A stretch of DNA of 64,000 nt, taken from NCBI GenBank assembly GCA_043228905.1, contig JBHGNT010000001.1, forward strand, positions 20,646,001 through 20,710,000, written 5' to 3'. Both the position numbers and the translations under genes were made by a program. This DNA comes from Azolla caroliniana. Taxonomy: Eukaryota > Polypodiophyta. The first letter of the stretch is position 1. Each line of letters begins with the position of its first letter. Positions 1 to 12,111 of this stretch are shown here, piece by piece. The notes beneath the pieces were generated by a model. It was not told the DNA's origin, did no database searches, and worked only from the letters and a program-made list of their open reading frames with translations.

Positions 1-875
1 TGTGATAGGAGGCACCCGAATCGAGAAGCTAGCTCGTACATAACTTCTTTGGTTGTGTACAAAACTTCCAACTTGACCATATTTTCGATCACAAGGATGT
101 TCTGGTCATCTAAAAGAATTCGGATGTAGAGTCGACAATGGAAGCTGCAACAACGAAATTTACTTCCTCCTGTCGGCTGCCCCTTTGCTCGCCTTTTTGA
201 GCCTTCTCATTCTTGGCCTTGAGGGCACAACATTAGGTTTTGATGTATCCAAGCTTCATGCAATAATTGCATGTTTGAGTGTCCTTGGACTAGCTTCGGC
301 CTCTTGCATTGTGTGGCATTTGGGAAGAACTTCTTCCCTGACTATTTGGTTGGTCAACCAAACTCTATATTACGAAGGCGTCACTTACTGACTTGTGCAC
401 AAATGTTTTCCGCCGAGTGTCTTTGGACAAGGTGGAGCTCGTAATCTCGAAGTACTTTACGACCGTAGCCGATGTGTTACACATGGTCGTAACGAAAGTT
501 TCCCATGAAGGGGGAAGACTGCTCATCAACAAGAGAGCTTTTATCTCATCGTCAATAGTCATTCCTTGGGCCAAAATCTAAGAATTTATACTTTTGTGGT
601 CGTTTAGGTGAGCCTGGACCGAATCGGATTCTTTCATCCGAAGATTATAAAGGCACCGAATCAAATAGATCTTCATTGCGGCCACCGTTGTCTCATATGT
701 ATCCGACAACGTTTTCCAGAGTTGATAGGTTGTCAGACATGATTGCACTGTATAATAAACCGATTTGGATAAGTGCATCTGAATGGTGGCACTAGCTATA
801 CGGTCCAACATCAGCCGCTCATTCAGCTGTGAGCACAACCGTTAGTGCGGAACAAAAACATCACTATGTGATGAA
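1..875 (-). pseudogene. CopA2: Ty1/copia gag-protease fragment
   Basis: Read on the minus strand, this is the C-terminal part of a copia gag followed by the start of the aspartic protease, cut by the window edge. Segments 838-578 and 574-365 translate to a UBN2-type gag closely matching the gag of CopA1 (for example WKTLSDTYETTVAAMKIYLI and LLLMSSLPPSWETF). A degraded CCHC knuckle lies near 250-290, and the protease motif D-S-G-A-S-Y-H is readable near positions 1-30. Stops split it into pieces, so it is a relic. The gag is interrupted abruptly at 875/876 by the LTR of CopA1, so CopA1 inserted into this copy. The N-terminal half does not reappear on the far side of CopA1. Confidence 0.85.
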
Positions 876-1180
876 TGTTGGGGACAAGGACGTCAATGCG
901 GAAGTGCAAGCAACATTCGTGATGAAGAGGAACTTGTGTGTCTGCATGAGCAAGATAGACACAAGAGAGATAGAGAGAGAGATAGGCACAAAGAAATGTT
1001 ATTTTTCTCAAGCAACAGTTTACAAATTACAACCAACAACCTTTTCTAAAGGTTACAAAGTCACTTTATATAGTGACTGTCCTAGGGCAATTGCCCTTTA
1101 TGCTATTTATAGAAATAGCCCAAACTTGGGTTGTCCAAAGGGACAGTGTGGATACGACCATTATACACTCGTATTCGACA
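876..1180 (-). repeat. 3' LTR of CopA1
   Basis: On the plus strand this 305-bp block starts TGTTGGGGAC and ends ATTCGACA, giving the TG..CA ends of an LTR. Its first 45 bp recur at 6,052-6,096 next to the primer site, which identifies the two LTRs of one element. The 5 bp before it are ATGAA, but no partner duplication can be checked because the other LTR is truncated. Confidence 0.8.
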
Positions 1181-1190
1181 CTCCCCCGTA
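1181..1190 (-). other. Polypurine tract of CopA1
   Basis: The minus strand reads a purine run (ACGGGGGAG) directly upstream of the LTR start TGTCGAATACG. This is the usual plus-strand primer site of copia elements and fixes the inner edge of the 3' LTR. Confidence 0.7.
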
Positions 1191-1375
1191 ATGGGCGTAT
1201 ACATGGGTTATCTAAAAAATTACAGGTATATATAAGGTTTATTGGACAGATTGGTTTTGTTAGAGTCGGCAAGATCCGAAGACAGAAGACCAAACCGGTC
1301 GGGTCGGAAGAGCTGAAGCCGATCCTCAAAGAACCGATGTCGGTGGTCCGAAACCATCCTGTGCTGTGTCCGACT

Positions 1376-4300
1376 TTAACCGGACCGATTTTTCGTTACG
1401 CCCATCTGTTGCTGAAGGGACCGGAAGCGATCCGCCGAAAGACACTTGGTCATTCCATCTACGACATTATCAGTTGTGGATATTTTCTCGAGACCGATTT
1501 TCCCTGAAATGACGTAGTCCCGAACGAAGTGATATCGAACGTCGATATGCTTGGAGGCATTGTGGTGAACCGGATTCTTTGACAAAGCAACAACACTCTA
1601 ACTGTCGCTGTAGACAACTGGAGCCGAGTCAGAGTCGACTTGTCGAAACGTGTGTGCCAGCTGACCGAGCCATAAAGCTTCTTTTGCCGCGTCGGACACA
1701 GCTACATATTCCGCTTTGGTCGTTGAGGTGGCTGTGCACTCCTGAAGTTTTGACTTGCACGCGATTGCTCCATTGCCGAATTTGAAGCAGTATCCGGTTG
1801 TTGATTTCCAACTGTCCGTACAGTCGGCGAAGTCCGAGTCGGTGTAACCGACTACACCTGAGGTTGAGTTCGGGCCGAAAAGAATGTCGTGGTCTTTTGT
1901 GCTAGCTAGATATCTGAACACATGCTTGACTGCGTTCCAGTGCGATCGGCCGGGGTTGTGCATGAATCTATTGACGACTCCTACAACGTGAGAAATATTA
2001 GGCCGTGTTGCGACCATCACGTACATGAGGGAGCCGACTGCCGATGCATACGGTACCGACTTCATATCTTCCCCCTCTGGACCGGATGTCAGACAGTCTC
2101 GCTGAGATAGCCGAAGGTTAGTGGGGAGTGGGGTCGAAGCAGACTTGGCCGATAGCATGTTGAAGCGTTCCAAGACCTGTCCGATGTAGTTGGTTTGAGA
2201 CAAGAAATGTTGTCGTATATTGTGATGCCGACTAATCTTCATACTGAGTATGTGTCTTGCCGGACTGAGGTCCTTCATGGAAAACTTCAACCGCAGTTTC
2301 CGAATGAGTTCGGTGAGCTCTCCGATATGTCAACCGGAGAGTAGCATGTCGTCCACGTAGATGATGAGGAAGATGGGAGACCCATCTTGAGTTGTTTTGG
2401 TGAAGAGACATTGGTCCTCATCGCTCTTTGAGAAGCCGACCGATTGGATGAAGTCGTCGAACTTCTTGTATCACTGTCGGGGTGCCTGTTTTAGGCCATA
2501 GAGACTCTTCTTGAGTCGGCAAACTAGATGTTCCTGGCCGGATGCCATAAAGCCTTTTGGCTGCTCCATATAGATTTCCTCTTGTAGGTCACCGTGGAGG
2601 AATGCCGTTTTTAGATCTAGCTGAATCAGCTCCAAGTTGTCGGCGGCCACGACGCCGAGCATGAAACGAAGGGTCGTCATTTTCACCACTGGTGAAAAGA
2701 TTTCGTCGAAGTCGACGCCATATACTTGTCTAAATCCCTTTGCAACTAATCTGACCTTGTCCTTTGGGTTGGTCGAGTCGGACGTCTCGTTTAGTCGATA
2801 GACCCACTTACATGGAAGAGCACGCCAATTCTCCGGTAATTCGACTAAGTCCCAAGTCTTGTTTGCGTGAATGGAGTGAATTTCCGACTCCATCGCCAGA
2901 TGCCATGTGGCGGAATCGGCAGATGCCGATGCTTCTTCGTAAGATGTCGGTTCACCGGCGTCGGTGAACAGAATTCCGAGAGAGTACCTCTCCGGAGTTT
3001 GCGATAGTATCTCGGATCTGTGAGGTATAACTAAACCGGTCACACCGGGTGTCGATGTCAGATGATCGGGAGCCGAGCCATTTGGCTGTGCCGAATCGGT
3101 GGATTCGATGAAAGAGTTGTCGGTTACCCATGAAACCGATCTCGTGTTGTGGGTTGGGCCATCATGAAGGGTTGGCACTTCGGAAAATATTACCCTTCGG
3201 ACTTCAATAGGCCTTTTGGCCGTTTTATGCATAGCCGACTCATTGAACACGACGTCCGAACTTTGGACGATTTGTCTATGCTCGAGGTCCCAGAGTCGGT
3301 ATCCGATCTCGCCGTCGGGTCCATACCCAAGGAAAACGCATTTCCTTGATCTTGGTTCAAGTTTCCGGTGATCGTCTTTCGGTATGAGGGCGTATGCCTC
3401 ACAACCGAAGATCCTCAACTTGTCATAATTCGGCTTATTGCCGGTCCATATTTCCTAAGGTATTTGAAGTCCTAGAGGTCTACTTGGCGACATATTTATG
3501 ATGTGTACTGCCGTAAGTAGAGCCTCCGCCCAGAAGCCATCCAATAGTCTGGAGTGTTGGAGCATGGATACTACGCGTTCTTGAATTGTCCGATTCATGC
3601 GTTCTGCAATTCCGTTTTGCTCCGAACTATAAGGTGCTGTATATTCACGTCGAATGTCGCGTTCCCAGAAAAATTTGACGAATTCGTCAGACTTGAATTC
3701 TCCTCCATTATCGGTTCGGAGACATTTTAGTTTTTGACCGGTTTGGTTTTCGACCATTGCAAGCCATTCGGAGAAGATCGAGAACACCCGATCTTTGGTT
3801 ATGATGGGGTAAGCCCACACCTTCCGAGTCGAGTCGTCAATAAAACTGACAAAGTACGAAGCACCGCCGAGAGACTGATGTGGCATCGGGCCACCGACGT
3901 CCGAGTGCACCAAATCGAGGGGACTCGATTCTCTTGGTGCTGATGTCGGGTGTGATGCGGCTACCTGTTTGCCGTACTAGCAATGCTCGTAGAATTGGTG
4001 ATCTGAGAAGGAGAGTTTGGGGATGTAACCGGCATTGGATAGGTGCGTTATGCCGGCCTTGCTAAGGTGTCCAAGTCGTCCATGCCATAACGATGACACG
4101 GGGATATCAACCAGAAATAAGTCACCCTCTTTGAGTGTGACATATAAAGGATACAAGGAATGTACCTTTGGTCCTCGAGCAAGTAGGAGGTTCCCTTTGT
4201 GGAGTGTCCACCCTCCTGATGAGAATCCGGCACGGATGTTGGCTTCGTCAAGCTGTCCGACTGAGATCAGGGGTCTTGAGAGCTCAAGAACGTGTCAGAC

Positions 4301-5386
4301 GTTGTGTAGTATGAGTGTAGAGCCACCCGGAAGGTTGAGCTCTACTATGCTGATTCCGATTATAGCACAATGCTGGGAGTTTCCGACTTGAATTGAGTCG
4401 GAGTGCCGGTCTGAGTATTGCCGAAACTGAGATCGGTGAGGTGTCACATGATACGATGCGCCCGAGTCCAAGAGCCATGTGCTCGATCCCTCAGTCGTAA
4501 GCAGAACTTCTGATTCGACTGGGTTCTCTATGGACAATATGTTCGGGTCGGTCGTCAAAATTTCGGCTGAAGAGCCGACGTAGTTGACCTCCTCATGCCA
4601 ACTACTCTTCTGATCCGCTCTCTGAGCTTTGTCGGTTTTTGCTTTGAGTGCCCGACAGTTGGCTTTGATGTGTCCCAGTTTCTTGCAGTAGTTGCAGATT
4701 CGGTTGTTTCGGTACTTGCTCCGGCTTCGCTGATTGTTCGGCGGTCGGGAAGAGCTTCTTCCCCGGTTGTTCGATCGGTCGGTCAAACCTTGTACTACGT
4801 AAGCTTCATATGCTGAGTCTTTGGCGAAAGACTTTCTCCGAGTTGCTTCAGTCAGAATTACGCTCGTGACTTCGGAGTACTTGACAGCAGTTGTTGAAGC
4901 ATTGAAAGTTTCCCATGAAGAGGGGAGACTACTCATGAGTATCATTGCTCTGAGTTCATCCTTGATTGCCGTCCCCTGAGACGAGATTTGGGAGCTTATG
5001 CTTTTATACTCGTTGAGGTGTGCCTGAACCAAATTGGATTCTTTCATCCGCAAGTTGTAGAGGCGCCGGATCAGATACATCTTCGTTGCGGCGACCTTCT
5101 TTTCATAAGTTTTCGATAGTGTTTTCCAAAGTTCAAACGTTGTCATGCATGATTGCACTGTAAAGTACACTGACTCCGACAAGTGCATCCGAATCGTGGC
5201 GCGGACGATTCTGTTCAGCTTTAGCCACTCATTTGCCTTGTATGCTTCTAGAGGATTTTCATTCTCAATCAGATCTATCTGACCCTTGACTATGAGATAG
5301 TCCTGCATTTGTTCCTTCTAGAAGTAGAAGTTAGAACCGTTGAACCTCCTTAGACTCATCTCCGATGAGCCAGATGTCGATGCCAT
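1376..5386 (-). pseudogene. CopA1: Ty1/copia gag-pol polyprotein, decayed
   Basis: A nearly full-length copia polyprotein in copia order. Gag starts at the ATG at 5,386 and carries the knuckle CNYCKKLGHIKANC. The protease motif is WLLDSGASYH. Integrase shows a D (HSDVGG), a D (LRTDNGGEF) and an E (EQNGIAERMNRT) at about 3,455-3,913. Reverse transcriptase shows KARLVAKGF-type and QLDLKTAFLHGDL motifs, with YVDD near 2,345. RNase H shows GYTDSDFAD near 1,830. It is interrupted by stops, several clearly at tryptophan codons: F-Y-F-stop-K-E-Q at 5,318-5,320 and P-R-Q-stop-Y-K-K near 2,470, where relatives have W. It would encode particle protein, protease, integrase and RT/RNase H for cytoplasmic reverse transcription and nuclear integration. 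Coding capacity is lost. Confidence 0.9.
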
Positions 5387-6037
5387 CTGCTTCGGTTTCG
5401 GTTGGTAAGACTCGGTTCGGAGTTCACTACGAACCTTAGTGGGGTGCAGCCAGTCGACTCACCCGATATCACTCTAGTCGGTTTAGTTTCAGATACTTGT
5501 TGCTGAACTTGCTCGGAGTAACTCCGGTAACTTGAGGGACAGAACCGGCTGGTCTTCCCGAATGTTGCCGAATTGGAGTGAGCCCGTTTAGCTTCCGATT
5601 GTATGTCGAGTACCGATTACGAGAAACCGATTATGTAGGCCGATTCTGCTTCGGATGATTGCAACGATGAGAGGGACGGATCCAACTGATCCTCCCGAAT
5701 GTCGATCAGTCAAGTGAAGCACGAAGTGGTTGTTTCCAGGAGACCAATCTGTAGCAGGTGGTTACAACAAGCGGGTGAATAGCATCCGGTGACCTATTTG
5801 AATGCTGTTTAACCGAATGAAGCATGATTGGGTCGGGTGTTGCACAGGGAGCTCCCCTCAAGCGGTTACAATCACAGGAATAGAGTACAACCGGCTAGCT
5901 TACTCCAGTTTGTGATTTAACACCGTGAGATGCGAGCTTTTTGTTTGTCTTCTCTCTTCTCTATTCTTCAAGAAGTTATAAAAACAGAATGTTGTGGTGT
6001 ACGATGACGTCCGGCAGCGGGTTGAAGAACCTCCAAC
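5387..6037 (-). other. CopA1 untranslated leader
   Basis: About 650 bp between the primer binding site and the gag ATG. I see no conserved reading frame here; the sequence has repeated CCGA/TCGG-rich words like the rest of the family. It is annotated as the 5' leader only because of its position. Confidence 0.55.
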
Positions 6038-6049
6038 GCTCTGATACCA
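6038..6049 (-). other. Primer binding site (tRNA-iMet), CopA1
   Basis: The minus strand reads TGGTATCAGAGC, the standard plant copia site complementary to the 3' end of initiator methionine tRNA. It lies 2 bp inside the LTR end. Confidence 0.9.
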
Positions 6050-6051
6050 AA

Positions 6052-6096
6052 TGTTGGGGACAAGGCCGTTAAAGCGGAAGTGCAAGCAACATTCGT
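6052..6096 (-). repeat. Truncated 5' LTR of CopA1
   Basis: The 45 bp after the primer site match the start of the LTR at 876-920, then similarity stops abruptly near 6,096. The outer 260 bp of the 5' LTR and the rest of the CopA2 gag are missing, so a deletion or recombination joined this element to the gene region on the right. Confidence 0.75.
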
Positions 6097-6254
6097 CATT
6101 TAATTTATGAGAATAGTCATATTTGAACTTTGGTTTCTGACGTAGTGGAACTTGGGGAATAGTGTCATCATCTAAGGTCGACTTGAATGTCATCAAATTC
6201 CTGATAATCCTGAGTTCGAGTTCGAACTCCAAATAGATGGAGTACTCTGAGCAT

Positions 6255-8223
6255 GAACGCAGACGAAGCTCCCACGACAGCACAAAAACTTTGAGATCAA
6301 CATTGCACCTTCAGAGCTACAACACATGACCAAGTCGATCCTCATCCAGGTATGTATTGGTTACATATTAAAATTTTATTTTATTTTCCTTTCTAATAAC
6401 TGTCTGTAACTTTGGTGCTTGTTCATCTTTCTCAAATATCGAATAGGGCGAAGTCATTGGAGTCCCAAACAAGGATGTCTCAAAGATCGGGGTGTAGCAA
6501 CATGTGTGTTTCTAATTGACAGAATATCGTATTACGGTTTATTTTTTCTTTTAGTGATGATTAGGGTTTGTGTTTCCCTTAAGTGGTTTAGGGTTTCTGA
6601 TTACAAGTTTCTAGTTACAATTTTCTAATTACAAATTGTTGATTACCAATTTTTTATTATTGTTGCAATGTGTTGTAATTTTGCACCAATTCTCATGACA
6701 AATTCTGATTAGGGTTTCTAATTTTTTAAATGGTTGATTTCTAATACATGTTGAAAATGACAGATTACAAATTTCAGATTACTATCTCAAAGTGTTGTAA
6801 ATTTTGCACCAAATTCACATTATAAATTTTATTTTGCACCAATTTTGATTACTGATTTTCTATTTCAGGTGGCTTGTTCCTCCCTATCCTAGAGTGCTGA
6901 ACTTTGCAAAAATTTTGCGAGACAAAGGAGGACTTTCACAACATATATGGTCTGTCGCTCGAGGGTATTGACCCTGCTGTTCTAACAGATAGATTGATAA
7001 GTGATGTAGACTAGATGTCAGTATATAAAGTGCCTAGAGTGAAATGCAAGTTCAAGCTCAAGCATGTACAACCGGACCTGTACGACGACTGCATGAGATT
7101 GCACCAAAAAGTACATCAAGAGATCCCGATCAACAACGAGTTGTCCGTTTCATTTGCCAGAGCTTTTGCATACAAGTATTGCAAAACAACGAAGGAATCT
7201 CGTGACCCTGAAATGTACAGGGTAGCTTGGGCAACTTATGGTGAGGCATCGGTAGAAAGATGGGGAGCTTGCAACAAAAAATGGCAAGATTTTGGAGCAT
7301 GGCAGTTGATGATGCAACTGCCCACTCCCAACAAACCCGCAAGTATACGCCAGACCGACACACAATGAAAGCCAATGTCGATGATACAGGTGAGACATTG
7401 ATTAGCTATATGCTAAAAACTGTCCATGAAGCCTATGAGACATTGGAGTTTTTTAAGACTGATTTAGCGAAAGCAACATTGGCTGCTTTGATGGAGAGCA
7501 AAGTCACTTTGGCAGTTACAACAATCAGAAATAAGATTCAGGTACCTATTTTTTTGCTAGTATGTAATATGTTATAAATAACTTGTACATGAAAATATGC
7601 TATTGAGGCATTATTTGGAACAAGTTGCTCAACATGAGCTTGAAATTGAGGGGTCACTGGATCCCTAGCGGAAAATTCAACTGCAGACAAAGATCCAAGT
7701 TCTTTCAATGAACTTGGACCTTCTAGGTGTAAATATTGTCGCTGATTACATTTTGAACAAGCTACAAGTAAATTAATGATTCTTGTTTCTTGTTGTTGTA
7801 TCTTCCTCATTAAGGACTAATTAATCGGTAAATTTCTCGGCTGCGTTGAAGGAACAATACTCCCGTGAAGAACAGGTAGTTAGTTGCCTTAAGAAGTAGC
7901 TACATTTTGCGGAGGGGATGGTAAGGAGTGGACAAGAATTGGACTTGAACATTCTTGCTCCCTTACCAAATGAAGGAGAACCAGGAAACGATATATTGAC
8001 TGTTCAAGCATGTTGCATCGCTTGTGGATTATGTGTAGAGGACAAATCTACTACTCTGTTTGTTCACCTACAACCATGCCAACACACATACCATATCCTT
8101 TGTTTTCAATATGCCTGTCGCATTGCTACATTTTGTTTGGGGGATTGTAGTAAAACTCTCCTAGATCAGTGGAGAAAACCAATAGGTCAAATTGCTGCTT
8201 GTGACCATAGTGTAGCTAATTAG
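6255..8223 (+). CDS. Unknown multi-exon gene with RING-H2-like zinc finger
   Basis: Coding segments are separated by plausible introns. A segment ends at 6,349 with CAG|GTATGT, and an acceptor TTTCAG lies at 6,868. Coding follows to about 7,541, ending CAG|GTACCT, with one in-frame TAG at 7,012 and a frame change near 7,260. Short helical segments lie near 7,618-7,760 and 7,832-7,875. The last exon, from 7,918, ends in a cysteine/histidine cluster with spacing C36-x2-C39, C54-x-H56-x2-H59-x2-C62, C73-x3-C77 (counted from the ATG at 7,918), close to a RING-H2 finger. If it is a RING protein it could be an E3 ubiquitin ligase, but that is inference. I do not recognise the N-terminal part. The last codons and the stop are satellite-like sequence. 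First exon and exact splicing are uncertain. Confidence 0.45.
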
Positions 8224-9955
8224 TTACATCTTTACTAATTAGGTAAGCCGTATAAAGTGTGGAAACTATTTAGCTCTTATGGTTGTAGTGTACTAGCTAA
8301 TTAGCTAAGTGGTAGCTAATTAGCTACTACCATACTTTAGCTGAGTAGCTAATTAGTTAAGTGGTAGCCAATCAACTACTACCATAGTTTAGTACAATAG
8401 CTAATTAGCTAAGTGGTAGCTAATTAGCTACTACCATACTTTAGTTGAGTAACTAAATAGCAAAGTGGTAGCTAATTAGCTACTACCATAGTTTAATAAA
8501 GTAGCTATTTAGCTACTACCACAGTTTAATACAGTAGCTAATTAGCTACTACTACAGTTTAGTTGAGTAACTAATTAGCTAAGTGGTAGCTAATAAGCTA
8601 CTACCATAGTTTAGTATAGTAGCTAATTAGCTAAGTAGTAGATAATTAGCTACTACCATACTTCAATAGAGTAACTAATTAGCTAAGTGGGAGCTAATTA
8701 ACTACTACCATAGTTTGGTACAGTAGCTAATTAGCGGTAGTTAATTATCTACTACCATAGTTTAGTCTAGTCCCAAATTAGCTACTGCCATACTTTAGCT
8801 GAGTCGCTAATTAGCTAAGTGGTGGGTAATTAGCTACTACCATAGTTTAATATAGTAGCTACTTAGCTAAATGGTAGCTAATTAGCTATTACCATAGTTT
8901 AGTACAATAGCTAATTAGCTACTACCATAGTTTAGTACCTAATTAGCTAAGTGGTAGCTAATTAGCTACTACCATAGTTTAGTACCTAATTAGCTAAGTG
9001 GTAGCTAATTAGCTACTACTATACTTTAGCTGAGTAGCTAATTAGCTAAGTGGTGGGTAATTAGCTACTACCATAGTTTAATACAGTAGCTAATTAGCTA
9101 TTACCATAGTTTAGTATAGTAGCTAATTAACTAAGTGGTAGCTAATTAACTACTACCATAGTTTAGTACAATAACTAATTAGCTAAGTCGTAGCTAATTA
9201 GCTACTACCATACTTTAGCTGAGTAGCTAATTAGGTGAATGGTAGATAATTCGCTACTACCATAGTTGAATACAATAGCTAATTAGCTAAGTGGTAGCTA
9301 ATTAGTTACTACTATTCTTTAGCTAAGTACCTAATTAGCTAAGTGGTAGATAATTAGCTACTACCATTCTTTAGTTATAGTGGATAATTAGCTAGTACCA
9401 TACTTTAGTATAGTAGCTAATTAGCTAAATGGTAGCAAATTAGCTACTACCATACTTTAGCTGAGTAGCTAATTAGCTAAGTGGTAGCTAATTAGCTACT
9501 ACCATAGTTTAGTGTAGTAGCTAATTAGTTACTACCATACTTTAGTTATAGTGGCTAATTAGCTAGTATCATACTTTAGCTGAGTGGCTAATTAGGTAAA
9601 TGGTAGATAATTAGCTACTACTATAGTTGAATACAATAGCTAATTAGCTAAGTGGTAGCTAATTAGCTACTACCATACTTTAGGTGAGTAAGTAATTAGC
9701 TACTACCATACTTTGGTTATAGTGGCTAATTAGCTAGTACCATACTTTAGTATAGTAGCTAATTAACTAAATGGTAGCTAATTATCTACTACCATACTTT
9801 AGCTGAGTAGCTAATTAGCTAAGTGGTAGCTAATTAGCTACTACTATAGTTTAGTACAGTGGCTAATTAGCTAAGTCGTAGCTAATTAGCTACTACCATA
9901 CTTTAGTTATAGTGGCTAATTAGCTTGTACAATACTTTAGTACAATAGCTAATAA
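8224..9955. repeat. 52-bp palindromic satellite, block 1
   Basis: Tandem array of roughly thirty imperfect copies of a unit of about 52 bp. Each unit contains the 14-bp perfect palindrome TAGCTAATTAGCTA once or twice, joined by AAGTGG and by CTACCATAGTTTAGT or CTACCATACTTTAGC. The segment TGGTAGCTAATTAGCTACTACCA is itself an imperfect inverted repeat, so single strands can fold into hairpins. Units differ by point changes and by loss or gain of half units. There is no coding potential. Confidence 0.95.
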
Positions 9956-10919
9956 TATAAGCATAGAATGAACCATATGTATCATACGTGCATTCACATT
10001 CGAGAATGATGCAATCAAACGTGTATGGTAAATAATCTCAAAGTTGGATTGGATTGATTAGGGTCTATATTATATATTGATTCACTCTCAATCTTAATAA
10101 GTGGACTCTAATCCATTGTGAACCACCAACGTAAGTATGGTTGCAATATTTGCATTGTATCACATGCATACTTTTGGGATGCAAATCAAGACATTTCTAT
10201 CATCCTCACTTTAGAACTTTACAAAAAAATGAGTATGAACTATAGAGATTGAATCAAAATATGTCATTATAAATTATAATCAAACGTTCAAAAACCCATA
10301 AAACGTATATTCGAGAATATGAAGAAAACATGACATAGGCAATATTAGCATAACAACTTACCACTAGGGTGACCTAATTTCTAATAACAAAGAAAGAAAG
10401 AAAAAGGAACATGACACTAAAATAAAATAGGCAGTAGTAGCATAACAACTTACCACTCGGGTGAGCTAATTTCTAATAACAAAGAAAGAAAGAAAAAGGA
10501 GAAAAAGGAACATGACACTAACATAAAATTTTGCCATGACACTAACAAGAGGATATGAGAAAGTTGGGAATTGAACCCAAGACACAAGTAATAGTAGCAC
10601 AACAACTTACCACTAGGTTATGCTTAGTTGTAATAATAAAAAAGTAAAAGAAAAAAGCTATTATAACTCTAATATAAAATTTTGCTATTACATGGTACTA
10701 ATGAGAGAGAGAAAGAGATGAGAAAATTGGGAATCGAACCCAAAACATAAACAACAATAGCATGACTCCTTACCACTAGGGTGAGTAAATTGTAATGATA
10801 ATAAATGAAAAGAAAGAGAAAAAACGAGTACGTATTTTTCCCATTTCAAACGTGTTCGTTTCCAAACGTTTCCAAATGTTGGAATGCTTGCACGAACACG
10901 AATATTACGTTCTATGAAT
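9956..10919. repeat. AT-rich spacer with degenerate repeats and tRNA-like motifs
   Basis: Between satellite blocks 1 and 2. A phrase of about 90-170 bp recurs near 10,345, 10,435, 10,590 and 10,765. It has the core AACAACTTACCACTAGGGTG followed by AAAGAAAGAAA-type runs. On the minus strand two copies carry TAGTGGTAAGGAGT and GGGTTCGATTCCC, which look like degenerate A and B boxes of a tRNA-derived SINE. No gene seen. Confidence 0.5.
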
Positions 10920-11300
10920 ATAAGTGGTAGCTAATTAGCTGCTAGCACACTTTAGCTACTACCATAGTTTAATACAATAGCTAATTAGCTAAATGGTAGC
11001 TAATTAGCTACTACCATACTTTAGCTGAGTAGCTAATTAGCTAAGTGGTAGCTAATTAGCTACTACTATAGTTTAGTATAGTAGCTAATTAGCGAGTACC
11101 ATACTTTAGTGGAATAGCTAATTAGCTATTATCATACTTTAATAGAGTAGCTAATTAGTTGCTACCATATTGACAAAGAGTAGGTAATTAGCTAAGTGGT
11201 AACTAATTAGGTAGTACCATACCTAAGCGAAGTAGCTAATTAGCTCAGTGGTAGCTAATTACACGCAGTCATAGTCTAGAAGAATAGCTAGTTAGCTAAG
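10920..11300. repeat. 52-bp palindromic satellite, block 2
   Basis: About seven decayed copies of the same TAGCTAATTAGCTA unit as block 1. The last copies run directly into the reading frame that starts at 11,301. Confidence 0.9.
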
Positions 11301-11804
11301 ATGGAGCTAATTAGCGACCATGTTGTTGTAGAATTTTGTGGATTAAGGAGGGCGCATGAGGTGTCTGGTGCTGTTGACGTGGGAACCGATGAGGAGATAG
11401 CTGCCAACGTGGCTGAAAGTAAGAGTCCTACTATCACATCTCCTTCAGATAAGCTCCACCCTATTCTTTTGGAAGATGGTACTGAATTAGGCAACGATGT
11501 GAAAAGCCATGAAATATTGGAAACAACATGTAAATATGAGGTTCACAACAATAGTGTTTTTGAACACTTGATGCAACATTTCTTTGAATCCCAAAAGCTT
11601 GATTCCACCCCATTGAGCCCAACTACTAATAATGTCCAAACAGATCCCACTGTATTGGAAAAGCTAGTGCAAGACGCGGCTAACGTGCAAGCCGCTGCTG
11701 AGGTGATGGAAAGGTTGTCGAAGGAGGACACACTTGTACAATGGGTCAAAGAAGCAAGGCTAAATGGGCAACCGGCTAGAAAAAGGCTGAAGAAGGGGCC
11801 ATGA
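11301..11804 (+). CDS. Hypothetical protein, 167 aa, start inside satellite
   Basis: An uninterrupted frame with an ATG at 11,301. The first residues (MELIS) are encoded by satellite sequence (GAGCTAATTAGC), so the true start could be a later or spliced one. The protein is hydrophilic and acidic, with a predicted helical stretch near residues 118-150 and a basic, nuclear-localisation-like C terminus (KRLKKGP). I recognise no family. Codon use is normal, and the frame is long for this AT-rich surrounding. It may be an exon of the gene downstream. Confidence 0.5.
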   Translation: MELISDHVVVEFCGLRRAHEVSGAVDVGTDEEIAANVAESKSPTITSPSDKLHPILLEDGTELGNDVKSHEILETTCKYEVHNNSVFEHLMQHFFESQKLDSTPLSPTTNNVQTDPTVLEKLVQDAANVQAAAEVMERLSKEDTLVQWVKEARLNGQPARKRLKKGP

Positions 11805-12111
11805 TCGGGTACAAGACTAGTTACTCGGTCAAGGGTCTCTTGAATTGGAGCAAAATACTTATTAGTGGGATATGATTGTTAGCGATTTTCCAGGGTTTTA
11901 TGAAGTTTTAATATGATCTATTTGGACAAGTAAAACCTCAGATTGGTTGTTGCTTGATCCACATTATGTAATGGAACACTATGATGTTTCTCCAAGATAA
12001 TTATGTTCATGTTGTTCTATGATGGAAAATATTTCATGTTCATTATGTTGTTTTGTGAGACTGTTAATTACTTTGTGAGTGTGAATATGTTGGTGTTTTC
12101 TGATGTTGTAG

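Noticed and set aside
6097-6255. Minus-strand frame at 5,900-6,283 spanning the CopA1 LTR edge
   Set aside because: The frame crosses the primer site and truncated LTR into unrelated sequence, so it is a chance opening, not a gene.
8224-9955. Satellite block considered as a CRISPR array
   Set aside because: Units are contiguous and diverge along their whole length with no unique spacers of constant size, there are no cas-like genes, and the context is eukaryotic.
10343-10560. A-rich AAAGAAAGAAA segments considered as retroposon poly(A) tails
   Set aside because: They recur as internal parts of a tandem phrase and lack a defined upstream body or target-site duplication that I could identify.
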